Shown: positions 9,399 through 17,668 of the stretch, piece by piece
How the letters are laid out: every line of letters starts with the position of its first letter
How positions within the stretch are numbered: the stretch's first letter is position 1
NCBI GenBank assembly: GCA_016868775.1
Contig: VGFT01000007.1
Location: forward strand, 1 to 64,000
Reading direction: 5' to 3'
Source of the DNA: Bacteroidota bacterium
GTDB lineage: Bacteria > Bacteroidota > Bacteroidia > Chitinophagales > Chitinophagaceae
DNA length: 64,000 bases
The notes under the pieces: model-generated
Told to the model about the DNA's origin: nothing
Seen by the model: the letters and a program-made list of their open reading frames with translations, nothing else
Databases searched by the model: none
Made by a program: the position numbers and the translations under genes

Positions 9399-10394
9399 TT
9401 AGTGTTTGGGAGGAAGCCGATCGGGGTGTCGGGACTGATCGCGTTCGTGTTCTTGCGTATAGGCCCGAAGGATCTGCTTGACCAACTTGTGACGGACCAC
9501 ATCTTCTTCATCCAATTCAATGTAGCCGATGCCATCGATGTTGCGCAGGATCCGGGCAGCCGTGGCCAGTCCGCTTCGTTGGTTGCGGGGCAGATCCACC
9601 TGCGTCATGTCGCCGGTGATGATCGCTTTGGCATTGGCACCGATGCGGGTCAGAAACATTTTTAATTGGAGGTCGGTCGCGTTTTGGGATTCATCCAGAA
9701 TGATAAAGGCATTGTCGAGCGTACGTCCGCGCATGTAGGCCAGCGGCGCGATCTCAATGGTGCGGGTGGTCATATAATACCCGAGTTTATCTGCCGGGAT
9801 CATGTCGTCGAGCGCATCGTAAAGCGGGCGCAGATACGGATCGATCTTTTCTTTGAGGTCGCCCGGCAAAAACCCCAAGCTCTCGCCGGCCTCGACGGCG
9901 GGACGAGTCAGGATGATCTTTTTTACTTGTTTATTCTTAAGGGCGCGGACCGCCAGGGCCACGGCGGTATAGGTTTTTCCGGTACCGGCGGGGCCGATCG
10001 CGAAAACAATGTCATTTTTTTCAGCTTCCTGTACCAGTCTTTTCTGGTTGGCGGTACGGGCGCGGACCGATTTTCCGTTGGGACCGAACACCAATACCTC
10101 ATTGGGATTTTTTTCCTGAAAATGATCGATCACTTCGGGGTCATCCCCGCCGAGGATTTGCTCGAAATAGTTCGCGCTCATGTGCCCGTTTCTCTCCAGA
10201 TAGTCCACGATCATGCCGATCTTCTCTTTAGCTACTTCGATCTGATCGGGTGAGCCACTGAGTTTCAGCTGTGAGCCGCGGGAGAGAATCTTGAGGAGGG
10301 GAAATCGTTTTTTGAGCAGGTTCAGTTTTCCGTTATTGACGCCCAGGAATTCAATGGGATTGACGGATTCGAGATTAATGATGGTGTCGGTCAA
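9399..10394 (-). CDS. phoH: PhoH-like ATPase
   Basis: 331 residues from a TTG start at 10394; the frame runs on to another TTG at 10463 and no early in-frame ATG exists. I prefer 10394 because (L)TDTIINLESVNPIEFLG matches where family members usually begin. An N-terminal KH-like segment precedes the P-loop ATPase: Walker A GPAGTGKT at about 134-141, the ILTRPAVEAGESLGFLPGDL motif, Walker B FIILDES at about 230-236 and ITGDMTQVDLP. PhoH-like proteins are cytoplasmic ATPases linked to RNA metabolism. First gene of the group leading to the lipoprotein, crcB and TSUP genes. A possible -7 element TAATATTG lies at 10446-10439. Confidence 0.93.
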   Translation of the reverse strand: MTDTIINLESVNPIEFLGVNNGKLNLLKKRFPLLKILSRGSQLKLSGSPDQIEVAKEKIGMIVDYLERNGHMSANYFEQILGGDDPEVIDHFQEKNPNEVLVFGPNGKSVRARTANQKRLVQEAEKNDIVFAIGPAGTGKTYTAVALAVRALKNKQVKKIILTRPAVEAGESLGFLPGDLKEKIDPYLRPLYDALDDMIPADKLGYYMTTRTIEIAPLAYMRGRTLDNAFIILDESQNATDLQLKMFLTRIGANAKAIITGDMTQVDLPRNQRSGLATAARILRNIDGIGYIELDEEDVVRHKLVKQILRAYTQEHERDQSRHPDRLPPKH

Positions 10395-10598
10395 TTCGAA
10401 AGATTTAGGATGAATGGATGATGTTCGAAAGTCTGTTTCAATATTACTAAAAAGAAGTCGCAATCTCCAACTTTAACTTATGCACAGGTTGTGGATTGGG
10501 TGGCGGCGCATGTTAAAGTATAATGAAAAGAGGGTAGATCGCTCTAGGCCCTGGTCAGTTTGTGTTCCTTTGCTTCATCTTGTTCATAACCACGTTGG

Positions 10599-11687
10599 AT
10601 GCGCCTTCGAATTATTTTCTTTTTTCTGTTTTGTTTGGGAGGTTTTCCCTTGTTCGCGCAGCAGTTTCGGCTCAGCGGGCGGGTAGTGGATCCCCGGGGG
10701 GAGGCATTGCCCTTAGCTACTGTGGAGCTCAAGCAACTTCAGCTGGGTCGGATGGCAAAAGATGATGGAAGCTTTGAATTTTATCTGGAGTGCGGCCGGT
10801 ATGATCTGGTGGTGAGCCTGGTTGGATACAAAACCAGTTTGATCCCAATTTTTATCCACGATCAGCCCCTGTACGAGTTGGTGCAGCTTACGTTGGATGA
10901 ATCCCACAACCTTGGAGAAGTCGTCGTAAAGGTCAAATCCCGGGACCGATCAGAAGAATTGGTTCGTCAGGTCATTCGTGATAAAGAGGTGCGCGGATTG
11001 CCGTTGTCCAATTTTTCCCAACTGGTATACATTCGAGCACAGGAGACCGATTCGGCGCAGATCTTGCGATCGGATCGCGACACCACCAAAGGTTCTGCAC
11101 CCTTTCCCGGGATCTCTTTAACGGAGGTCTTTTTGAAGGTAGACCAGGGGGAAGGCTCTACTATTAAAGAGGAGCGCTTGGGGGTGAAGCAACAGGGATC
11201 CGGATCGGGTTTGTTTTATCTTACCACTACGGATGGTCGTTTCAACTTGTACGAAAATCTAATCCAGGCCCGTGCGCTTTCATCGATCCCCTTTGTTTCC
11301 CCGATCAGTGACAGCGGATTGTTGGCTTATCGATTCAAGACGATTAGAATCGACCGCAGTCAGCGTCCGCGTGTGTATACGATCTCGGTTCGCCCCCGGG
11401 CCCTTAGCAATGCTACGGTTGAGGGAGAGTTGGTGATCCGCGACAGCACTTTTGAGTTGCTTTCTGCCCGGTTTGAATTGCCCAAGGCGCATATTCCGGA
11501 GTATGATCGGTTTGAAGTGGAGCAGTTCTATAAGCGTCTGGGAGATACCTTACCGGTGATGATCAAGCAGGCATTTCGGTATGAAACGCGTGTAAAAGGA
11601 GGGAGGCGATATGGGGAGACGGTTGCCGTTTACTCCGATCATAAACCCGGACAGGTTTTGGGCGTAAATATTTTGGGGATGAGGTGA
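10599..11687 (+). CDS. DUF5686 family outer-membrane protein, N-terminal part (frame broken)
   Basis: 362 residues: signal peptide (FFFLFCLGGFPLFAQQ), a carboxypeptidase-regulatory-like beta-sandwich (LSGRVVDPRGEALPLATVEL to about residue 110), then the first half of the DUF5686 region. The reading ends at a TGA just where family members continue with an Fxx(D/E)EV...AYEKDSTFW segment, and that segment is found in the -1 frame starting at the next bases. Together the two pieces make about 814 residues, a normal family length. The change occurs at a TTTTGGGG run (11671-11678), which in frame reads T TTG GGG. Options: sequence error, true frameshift mutation, programmed -1 frameshifting, or two coupled cistrons (TGA overlaps a GTG). 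Confidence 0.85.
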   Translation: MRLRIIFFFLFCLGGFPLFAQQFRLSGRVVDPRGEALPLATVELKQLQLGRMAKDDGSFEFYLECGRYDLVVSLVGYKTSLIPIFIHDQPLYELVQLTLDESHNLGEVVVKVKSRDRSEELVRQVIRDKEVRGLPLSNFSQLVYIRAQETDSAQILRSDRDTTKGSAPFPGISLTEVFLKVDQGEGSTIKEERLGVKQQGSGSGLFYLTTTDGRFNLYENLIQARALSSIPFVSPISDSGLLAYRFKTIRIDRSQRPRVYTISVRPRALSNATVEGELVIRDSTFELLSARFELPKAHIPEYDRFEVEQFYKRLGDTLPVMIKQAFRYETRVKGGRRYGETVAVYSDHKPGQVLGVNILGMR

Positions 11688-13042
11688 GCCGAACCGATCA
11701 GCAGGCCTATGAGAAGGACAGTACGTTCTGGGAGGAGGTGCGGGGAGAACCTTTATCGGTGCAACAGCGAGGGTATCAGTTGTATCAAGATAGCGTGCAA
11801 CGGATCCGCCAGAGCGAAACGTATTTGGATTTTGTTGACCGGGCCCTGAACCGTATCACCTGGCCTAAGGTGCTCGTTTTCGGGCAGATCTTCAACAATC
11901 ACCGAAAAGAACGAAGCTGGATCTTGCCGCCCATAACGGCCTTGGTGCAACCCATTTCATTTGGAGGAACGCGTCTGCGGTTGAACGGGGCGTATCGGAA
12001 AACCTTTTCCGACCGTACGAATTTAAATCTGGAGGCAGACCTCAGTTATGGTTTTCGAAACCAGGATGTAAATGGATCCGTTTCTCTGCAGCGTAAATAT
12101 AATCCTTTCCGGCGCGGTCAATTTGGGGTGAAGACTGGAAGAAATTGCGAGTTCATTTATCCGGGAGATGCTTGGGTGAACGTACTCAAGCGCAGTAATA
12201 TTTACCTGAACAGCGGGCTGGAGATGAATCATGAGATCGAGCTGTTCAACGGACTAACCCTCATGAATCAAGTGGAATTGGCCTGGAGAAGATCGGTTGC
12301 CGATTATAAAGTCAGCAGTAATGCGGATTCGATTTTTGGCATTCCCAATGAACCGGCGGTTGATTTTACTCCCTATAATGCCGTATATAACGAGATGAAA
12401 TTATTTTATACGCCGAAGCTTTGCTACCTACGGGAACCCCGGGAGAAAATTTATATGGGTTCCAAGTATCCCACCTTCTATGCGGTTTGGCGAAAGGGCG
12501 TACCCGGTATCATGAATAGTGCCATCGATTTTGACTATTGGGAGTTTGGATTGTTACATACGATTCAATGGGGCACGGCGGGAAATACTTCGTATACCAT
12601 AAAGACAGGCGAGTTCACCAACAGACGAAATCTACAGATCATTGATTATCGGTTTATGCGTCGGGGCGATCCGTTGTTGTTTTTGAATCCCCAGCGAATT
12701 TTTCAAGCATTGGATTCTACTTTTCCGGTTTTTAACCGATACTATCAGGGGAATCTCCTGCACGAGTTCAACGGCTCGTTGATTAATAAGATCCTCTTCT
12801 TAAAAAAATTGAGCTTACAGGAGGTGGCGGGCGGAGGGTTTCTCATAGCTCCGGAAAGGGATCTGAAATACGCGGAGTTGTTTGCCGGCATCGAGCGGGT
12901 ATTCAAATGGCCCTTCAATCCACTAGCCCGGATTAAGTTGGGAGTTTATGTCGTGGGCTCCGTTGCCAATCAGTTCCGCAATCCGGTGCAGTTAAAAGTG
13001 GGACTAACCAGCTGGGATCGGTTTCGCAATCGCTGGCGATGA
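11684..13042 (+). CDS. DUF5686 family outer-membrane protein, C-terminal part (frame broken)
   Basis: This is the remainder of the gene beginning at 10599. The frame opens before the GTG at 11684 with FGDEVSRTDQQAYEKDSTFW, the conserved DUF5686 segment, so the GTG is unlikely to be a natural start. The piece lacks a signal peptide. It is rich in alternating amphipathic strands (for example LRLNGAYRKTFSDRTNLNLE) and ends in an arginine-containing strand, as expected for an outer-membrane beta-barrel. The role of DUF5686 proteins is unknown. It could not reach the outer membrane alone unless produced as a fusion with the N-terminal piece. Confidence 0.8.
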   Translation: MSRTDQQAYEKDSTFWEEVRGEPLSVQQRGYQLYQDSVQRIRQSETYLDFVDRALNRITWPKVLVFGQIFNNHRKERSWILPPITALVQPISFGGTRLRLNGAYRKTFSDRTNLNLEADLSYGFRNQDVNGSVSLQRKYNPFRRGQFGVKTGRNCEFIYPGDAWVNVLKRSNIYLNSGLEMNHEIELFNGLTLMNQVELAWRRSVADYKVSSNADSIFGIPNEPAVDFTPYNAVYNEMKLFYTPKLCYLREPREKIYMGSKYPTFYAVWRKGVPGIMNSAIDFDYWEFGLLHTIQWGTAGNTSYTIKTGEFTNRRNLQIIDYRFMRRGDPLLFLNPQRIFQALDSTFPVFNRYYQGNLLHEFNGSLINKILFLKKLSLQEVAGGGFLIAPERDLKYAELFAGIERVFKWPFNPLARIKLGVYVVGSVANQFRNPVQLKVGLTSWDRFRNRWR

Positions 13043-13175
13043 GTAACTAGTTTATTGTTGAGACTATCTCTTTGGATCTGCAGGTAATTGGGTGCTTGAT
13101 GGAAGTGTTTTGAATCAACTATTTTTCGCTGGGGATCAAATAAGCCGTATATTTATGCATAATCTTTTTAATGTT

Positions 13176-14129
13176 ATGATTCGCCAGTTTTTTATTTTGA
13201 GTTTGTTGGCAACTCCTTGCTTTTTGTTGGCGCAGAAATTGAAGACGTTCAGCGGCCCCTATGCGGTTTCGGCATTCTGGCAAAAAGGACAAGCCGTCTA
13301 TCAATACACTGACAGCCCCAATGCCGATGAGATAATTTTAAAAGGACCTTTTAAATTCACGTTTGTCGGAAAAGACATGTACAAAGGGGTTACTCAAGTC
13401 ATTGAGGGGTCGTACAAAGATGGCTGGAAACATGGCCAATGGACTTGTACGCTTACCTATACGGACTTTCAAAATGGTGATTATTTCCAAACCGGGTCAA
13501 TGAAATTTGTAGCAAATTATGAAGAGGGACTCCCTCATGGAGCTTGGAAATCCAATACTAATCTTAAAGTCAGACAGCTGGTCTACAACCGAGCAACGCG
13601 AAGAACTGAATACGGACCATTCAGTAAGCCAATGTTGACCGATCTAAAAGCATCTTTCAAAGACGGGATTTTGACAGGCAGCTTGATTTATAATCTGAAT
13701 GATCAAATGAATGACAAAAAATCATCTTTCACCTGTCTGTTTGATTCGCTCGGATTTTATAACGGTAAAAATGTTGTTCGTGATGGCTCTACCGAGAATA
13801 TTTATGAGTTTGACCACGGTTTCTTGTTTAAGGAGGTATCAAAAGATCTTAAAACGGGCTTTCAGAAAGTAGATGATAATTCTAAGGACCTACCACTTTT
13901 AAAACAACTACGAGCCGGACTGGCTGACGATTCTAAGTACAAATTAAGTTATCAATCTCCATACGTATACTATGTGCTGAAACCTGTCACAGAGGCACTG
14001 AAGAATTATGCTTTTTCCGAGTACTGGCATTTTGCAGATATTTCCGGAGATTATCAGTACAACTTAAATGATTCTTATAATCCGTACCAATACAAAGGGT
14101 TGTTTTTACAGAGCATACAGGCTAAATAG
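13176..14129 (+). CDS. Secreted MORN-like repeat protein (hypothetical)
   Basis: 317 residues from the ATG at 13176, which gives a clean signal peptide (FFILSLLATPCFLLAQ); a longer frame reaches back to 13092 without one. The body carries MORN-like units, such as GSYKDGWKHGQWTCTLTYTD and EEGLPHGAWKS, of the toxin-antitoxin-system YwqK/MORN kind. The gene and the bases before it are AT-richer than the surroundings. A TATATTTA stretch at about 13148 resembles a -7 element. The specific function is unknown; it resembles in style the protein at 29011. Confidence 0.75.
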   Translation: MIRQFFILSLLATPCFLLAQKLKTFSGPYAVSAFWQKGQAVYQYTDSPNADEIILKGPFKFTFVGKDMYKGVTQVIEGSYKDGWKHGQWTCTLTYTDFQNGDYFQTGSMKFVANYEEGLPHGAWKSNTNLKVRQLVYNRATRRTEYGPFSKPMLTDLKASFKDGILTGSLIYNLNDQMNDKKSSFTCLFDSLGFYNGKNVVRDGSTENIYEFDHGFLFKEVSKDLKTGFQKVDDNSKDLPLLKQLRAGLADDSKYKLSYQSPYVYYVLKPVTEALKNYAFSEYWHFADISGDYQYNLNDSYNPYQYKGLFLQSIQAK

Positions 14130-14247
14130 CAATTCAGCTGTGATTGATCTATTGGCGTAGCAAGGTTAACCAAATGCCCTTTTTTTGATAGGTGTCTGGA
14201 AGATTGTTTTGTCTAAAAAGGTATTAGTTTTTTGGTTTTTTGCCTGT

Positions 14248-14895
14248 TCAGAAAGTTTTAAGTGTTGCGATGGTGGCCTTGGGATAGGCAGATTTGAAAA
14301 CCGTGTTGCCGGCCACCAGCACGTGCGCACCGGCTTCGATCAGCGCGGGTGCATTTTCGAGGGTAACGCCGCCATCCACTTCGATGAGCGTGCTCAATTT
14401 CAACTGGTCGATTCGGGAGCGTAATTGTCGGACTTTATCGAGCGTGTGCGGAATGAATTTTTGTCCCCCAAACCCAGGATTTACACTCATGATGCAAACC
14501 AAATCGGTTTCGGGAAGAATATCTGTCAAGCTCTCAATAGGCGTATGCGGATTGATGGCGACACCGGCTTTGGCCCCGAGGGCTCGGATCTGTTGAAGGG
14601 TTCGATGCAGGTGTGTGCTGGCTTCTAGATGAACGGTGATGCCATCGGCACCGGCTTTGCGAAAGGCCTCCACATAACTTTCAGGCTCCTCGATCATCAG
14701 GTGCAGGTCGCAGTATTTCGTGGTGGCTTTTCGGAAGAATTCGACGAGCATGGGACCAAAACTGATGTTGGGAACAAAGCGACCATCCATTACGTCGAGG
14801 TGATACCAGTCCGCCGAGCTTTCATTCAGCATTCGGCAATCGGCTTCCAGGTTCAGAAAGTTAGCAGAGAGGAGGGAGGGCGCGATCAGTGCCAT
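14248..14895 (-). CDS. rpe: Ribulose-phosphate 3-epimerase
   Basis: 215 residues, full length. It converts D-ribulose 5-phosphate and D-xylulose 5-phosphate in the pentose phosphate pathway. TIM-barrel signatures: APSLLSANF near the N-terminus, WYHLDVMDGRFVPN with metal and catalytic residues, HLMIEEPE, MSVNPGFGGQKF and LIEVDGGV with the second catalytic aspartate. It lies 27 bases after the TPR lipoprotein on the same strand and is probably co-transcribed with it. Confidence 0.97.
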   Translation of the reverse strand: MALIAPSLLSANFLNLEADCRMLNESSADWYHLDVMDGRFVPNISFGPMLVEFFRKATTKYCDLHLMIEEPESYVEAFRKAGADGITVHLEASTHLHRTLQQIRALGAKAGVAINPHTPIESLTDILPETDLVCIMSVNPGFGGQKFIPHTLDKVRQLRSRIDQLKLSTLIEVDGGVTLENAPALIEAGAHVLVAGNTVFKSAYPKATIATLKTF

Positions 14896-14922
14896 CTCAG
14901 CAAATTTGACTGCAAGATAAAC

Positions 14923-15912
14923 TTATTTCAGCTGATCGGCGGCTTGCTTGGCCTCGAGCAAGGATTTATCCAATCCATATGCCTTCAGGTAATTCAGCCG
15001 GGCCGATTCTTTATCGCCTAGGGCCTGCTGGCATTTGGCGGTCCAGTAGTAAACCGATGCATTGTTAGGCGCGATGGCCAATGCCTTTGCCAATACGTCT
15101 AGGGCACTTGACCATTTTTTTTGTTGATAGAGTATGGATGATTTTTCTATGTAGGCGTCCACAAAATTGTAATCGTTTATAATGGCTTTATCAAATTGAG
15201 TCAAGGCCAGCTCATATTTTTTTTGGGTATCGTATAGAATTCCTAGGTAATAATAGGGGAGGGGGTTTGTTTTTAGACTATCGGCAGCCTTCATCTCCTC
15301 GCAAAGGGGTATCGCTTTTTCGACACCCAACTCAGCGTACCAAAGCGCTAAAATTTCCGTTACGGTTTTCTCAGCAGGCACCCTTTGATGTAGCTGTTCA
15401 ATTGTTGTCAGGGCTTCTGTCATTTTATTCTTATCTCTCTGTAAACGGGCATGTAGCAACACAAATTCGGGCTCATCATTTGCTTGGGGTATCCATTTTT
15501 CTGTGAGGCGAATGGCCGAGTCGGGCTGACCGAGTTGTTGATACGTGTCTGCCAGCGCCCATTCGAGCAGAAAATTGTCCTTGAATTGGCTGACAGCCTT
15601 TTTCAGGAAATCGGCTTGTTTGTTTATTGTCTCGCTCATCAGACTAGCGAGCGCCAGGGCATAATCGGGCATGGGGCATAGCGACCAGGCTTTTTCTAGG
15701 TCGAGCCTGGCGGCAACGGGTTGTTCGTTTTGGATTAGCAGCAGGGCCCTTTGGTAATAAAGCGAGTCATTTTTGGGTGAACGGTCGATCTGCTCCGATA
15801 ATTCACCATAGGGCGGTTCATGGAGTTGTTTTTCGAAGGGATTTTTATTATCCCCAGTACCGCAGGCCAGCAACAGCAGGGAGAGCAGAAGGAAGAGTAA
15901 GCTAAGGCGCAT
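14923..15912 (-). CDS. Tetratricopeptide-repeat lipoprotein
   Basis: 329 residues. The N-terminus MRLSLLFLLLSLLLLACGTG has a clear lipobox (LLAC). The rest is a run of TPR-like helical pairs, e.g. NDSLYYQRALLLIQNEQPVA, PYYYLGILYDTQKKYELALT, AYIEKSSILYQQKKWSSALD and ASVYYWTAKCQQALGDKESA. TPR proteins act as scaffolds; the partner is unknown. It precedes rpe on the same strand. Confidence 0.85.
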   Translation of the reverse strand: MRLSLLFLLLSLLLLACGTGDNKNPFEKQLHEPPYGELSEQIDRSPKNDSLYYQRALLLIQNEQPVAARLDLEKAWSLCPMPDYALALASLMSETINKQADFLKKAVSQFKDNFLLEWALADTYQQLGQPDSAIRLTEKWIPQANDEPEFVLLHARLQRDKNKMTEALTTIEQLHQRVPAEKTVTEILALWYAELGVEKAIPLCEEMKAADSLKTNPLPYYYLGILYDTQKKYELALTQFDKAIINDYNFVDAYIEKSSILYQQKKWSSALDVLAKALAIAPNNASVYYWTAKCQQALGDKESARLNYLKAYGLDKSLLEAKQAADQLK

Positions 15913-15976
15913 GCGGTAAAGTTACAGTTCTGGATAAACGGTGGGTCTTTTTGCGATTTGGTAACAATTGGATGAT

Positions 15977-15984
15977 TAATTTTG
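15977..15984 (+). promoter_or_regulatory. -7 promoter element TAATTTTG
   Basis: A perfect TAnnTTTG, 18 bases before the ATG of the PD40 gene, with a TTTG at 15957-15960 as a possible -33 element. Confidence 0.6.
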
Positions 15985-16001
15985 TGGCCCAAATCGATCC
16001 C

Positions 16002-17090
16002 ATGAACAAACGTCATTTCCTCCGCTTTCTTGTGTTGGTCTTGTCTTTTTCTATTTCAACTGCATCGAACGCCCAGTCTGCTGAGGTGGACACGCTGCGC
16101 TTACCCGAGGAAAAACATTTTCGGAACATGCGTCAGCTTACGTTTGGGGGCGACAATGCCGAGGCTTATTGGAGTTTTGACGGGAAGGCACTGGTGTTTC
16201 AGCGCACCAGCGTAAAAGATGGCATTCCCTGCGATCAGATCTTTTATGGCAAACTGCCCAAGAAGAATCGACCCTTTACATATAAGCTGGTCAGCACCGG
16301 TAAGGGGCGAACAACCTGTGCGTTTATTACAAAGGATAACAAGCACATCATCTATGCTTCTACGCATTTGGGATCGGCCGATTGCCCGCCGGTACCCGAC
16401 CGGGCCAAATATGGTAACAAATACATCTGGCCGCTGTATCCATCTTTCGACATTTTTATGGCCGACCTAAAGGGTAACATCGTTAAGCAGCTAACCAACG
16501 CTCCCGGATACGATGCAGAGGCCACCCTTTCGCCGGACGGAAAACAGATGCTTTATACAAGCGATAAGGACGGGGATTTGGAATTGTACATTATGGATCT
16601 GAAAACCGGATCAGAAAAACGCATCACCCACACATTGGGGTATGATGGCGGGGCCTGGTTCTCGCCCGATGGCAAGAAGATCATCTGGCGCGCGTCTCGT
16701 CCCAAATCCGATGCCGAAGTGCAGGAATACAAATCTCTCTTGACCGAGCACCTCGTGGCACCCACCAACATGGAAGTATGGGTAGCGAATGCCGATGGAT
16801 CGGATGCCCAACAGGTGACCAATCTGGGCCAGGCCAACTGGGCACCGGCATTTATGCACGACAGCCAGCGAATCATTTTTGCCAGTAACCATGAGTACAA
16901 ACGGGGCTTCCCCTTCAATCTGTATACCATGAATGGCGATGGCTCGAACCTCACGAAAGTGTCTCGCGACAAAGGTTTTGATGCCTTCCCGATGTTCTCG
17001 CCCAATGGAAAGAAGATCCTCTTTTGCAGCAACCGCAATAACGGCGGAACGAGGGATACGAATGTGTTTCTAGCGGATTGGGTGGATTAG
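16002..17090 (+). CDS. TolB-like PD40 beta-propeller protein
   Basis: 362 residues from the ATG at 16002, which follows the promoter element and begins a signal peptide (FLRFLVLVLSFSISTASNAQ). WD40-like PD40 repeats are visible: YDAEATLSPDGKQMLYTSDK, YDGGAWFSPDGKKIIW and FDAFPMFSPNGKKILFCSNR, with the Asp-rich DKDGDLELY loop. Family members are periplasmic propellers related to TolB and to the N-terminal propellers of S9 peptidases. No peptidase domain is attached. The function is unknown; a scaffold or binding role is inferred. Confidence 0.85.
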   Translation: MNKRHFLRFLVLVLSFSISTASNAQSAEVDTLRLPEEKHFRNMRQLTFGGDNAEAYWSFDGKALVFQRTSVKDGIPCDQIFYGKLPKKNRPFTYKLVSTGKGRTTCAFITKDNKHIIYASTHLGSADCPPVPDRAKYGNKYIWPLYPSFDIFMADLKGNIVKQLTNAPGYDAEATLSPDGKQMLYTSDKDGDLELYIMDLKTGSEKRITHTLGYDGGAWFSPDGKKIIWRASRPKSDAEVQEYKSLLTEHLVAPTNMEVWVANADGSDAQQVTNLGQANWAPAFMHDSQRIIFASNHEYKRGFPFNLYTMNGDGSNLTKVSRDKGFDAFPMFSPNGKKILFCSNRNNGGTRDTNVFLADWVD

Positions 17091-17114
17091 TTTAGCTTGT
17101 AGTACGGAGTTCGG

Positions 17115-17122
17115 TATATTTG
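17115..17122 (+). promoter_or_regulatory. -7 promoter element TATATTTG
   Basis: A perfect TAnnTTTG, 20 bases before the ATG at 17143; a TTG at 17097-17099 may serve as the -33 element. Confidence 0.6.
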
Positions 17123-17142
17123 GGGGAATCAAAATATGCCAT

Positions 17143-17574
17143 ATGAACACGGGACTTTTGCACCTTCATGGTTTGCTGCGCTGGGTCATTTTGATCCTAC
17201 TGTTGGTTACCCTGTATCAGTCGTTTGTAAAGAACGAGAAGATCAAATCAACCAGTTTGTGGCTGATGATCGTTTCGCATGTGATGTTGCTGATCGGAAT
17301 CTATCAATCCCTCTTAGGTCGCTTTGGTTGGACGAATCTGCCCGAGGGCGTTTCCGTAATGAAAGATTCCATTTATCGGTTTTACTTGGTTGAGCATCCG
17401 ACGTTGATGATCGCCAGCATCGTATTGATCACCCTCGCCCGTGGCAAGTCGAAGTCGCTAAACTATAGCGCTGTCAATAAACTTCTGTTGATTGCCTTGG
17501 TGCTGATCTTGCTTGCCGTTCCCTGGCCTTTCCGGGAGGCGGGTATTGGGCGTCCTTGGTTCCCGGGAATGTAA
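17143..17574 (+). CDS. Small four-helix membrane protein, cytochrome-b-like (hypothetical)
   Basis: 143 residues with four hydrophobic helices (LLRWVILILLLVTLYQSF, LWLMIVSHVMLLIGIYQSLL, LVEHPTLMIASIVLITLA, LLLIALVLILLAVPWPF). Histidines near helix ends (LLHLHGLLRW, VSHVML, VEHPTLM) recall cytochrome-b-type membrane proteins, and relatives in the phylum are often labelled that way. Heme binding is not shown. It sits alone between the PD40 gene and the homogentisate dioxygenase gene with its own promoter element. Confidence 0.7.
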   Translation: MNTGLLHLHGLLRWVILILLLVTLYQSFVKNEKIKSTSLWLMIVSHVMLLIGIYQSLLGRFGWTNLPEGVSVMKDSIYRFYLVEHPTLMIASIVLITLARGKSKSLNYSAVNKLLLIALVLILLAVPWPFREAGIGRPWFPGM

Positions 17575-17580
17575 AATTTT

Positions 17581-17660
17581 TTTGGGTTGAGTGTTTAGGG
17601 TTCAGAAATCCTCTATTATGAATACTCAACTTAAACGCTAAACCCCAAACGCCAAACTGA
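17581..17660 (+). repeat. Imperfect inverted repeat with GTTTAG/CTAAAC units
   Basis: The gap before hmgA holds GTTGAGT (17586-17592) matched by ACTCAAC (17624-17630), and a nearby GTTTAG matched by CTAAAC downstream. It has no terminator T-run and is probably a decayed intergenic repeat; any function is unknown. Confidence 0.45.
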
Positions 17661-17668
17661 TTCTTTCT

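Noticed and set aside
8600-9400. Fluoride riboswitch near crcB
   Set aside because: crcB starts inside the preceding gene, and no conserved leader with the riboswitch motif is seen.
11684-13042. Independent gene starting at GTG 11684
   Set aside because: The family segment FGDEV begins before the GTG in the same frame, and the piece lacks a signal peptide. Kept as the second half of a broken gene.
17136-17393. 85-aa frame overlapping the small membrane protein
   Set aside because: The out-of-frame product has no hydrophobic pattern, while the 143-aa frame has four clean helices.
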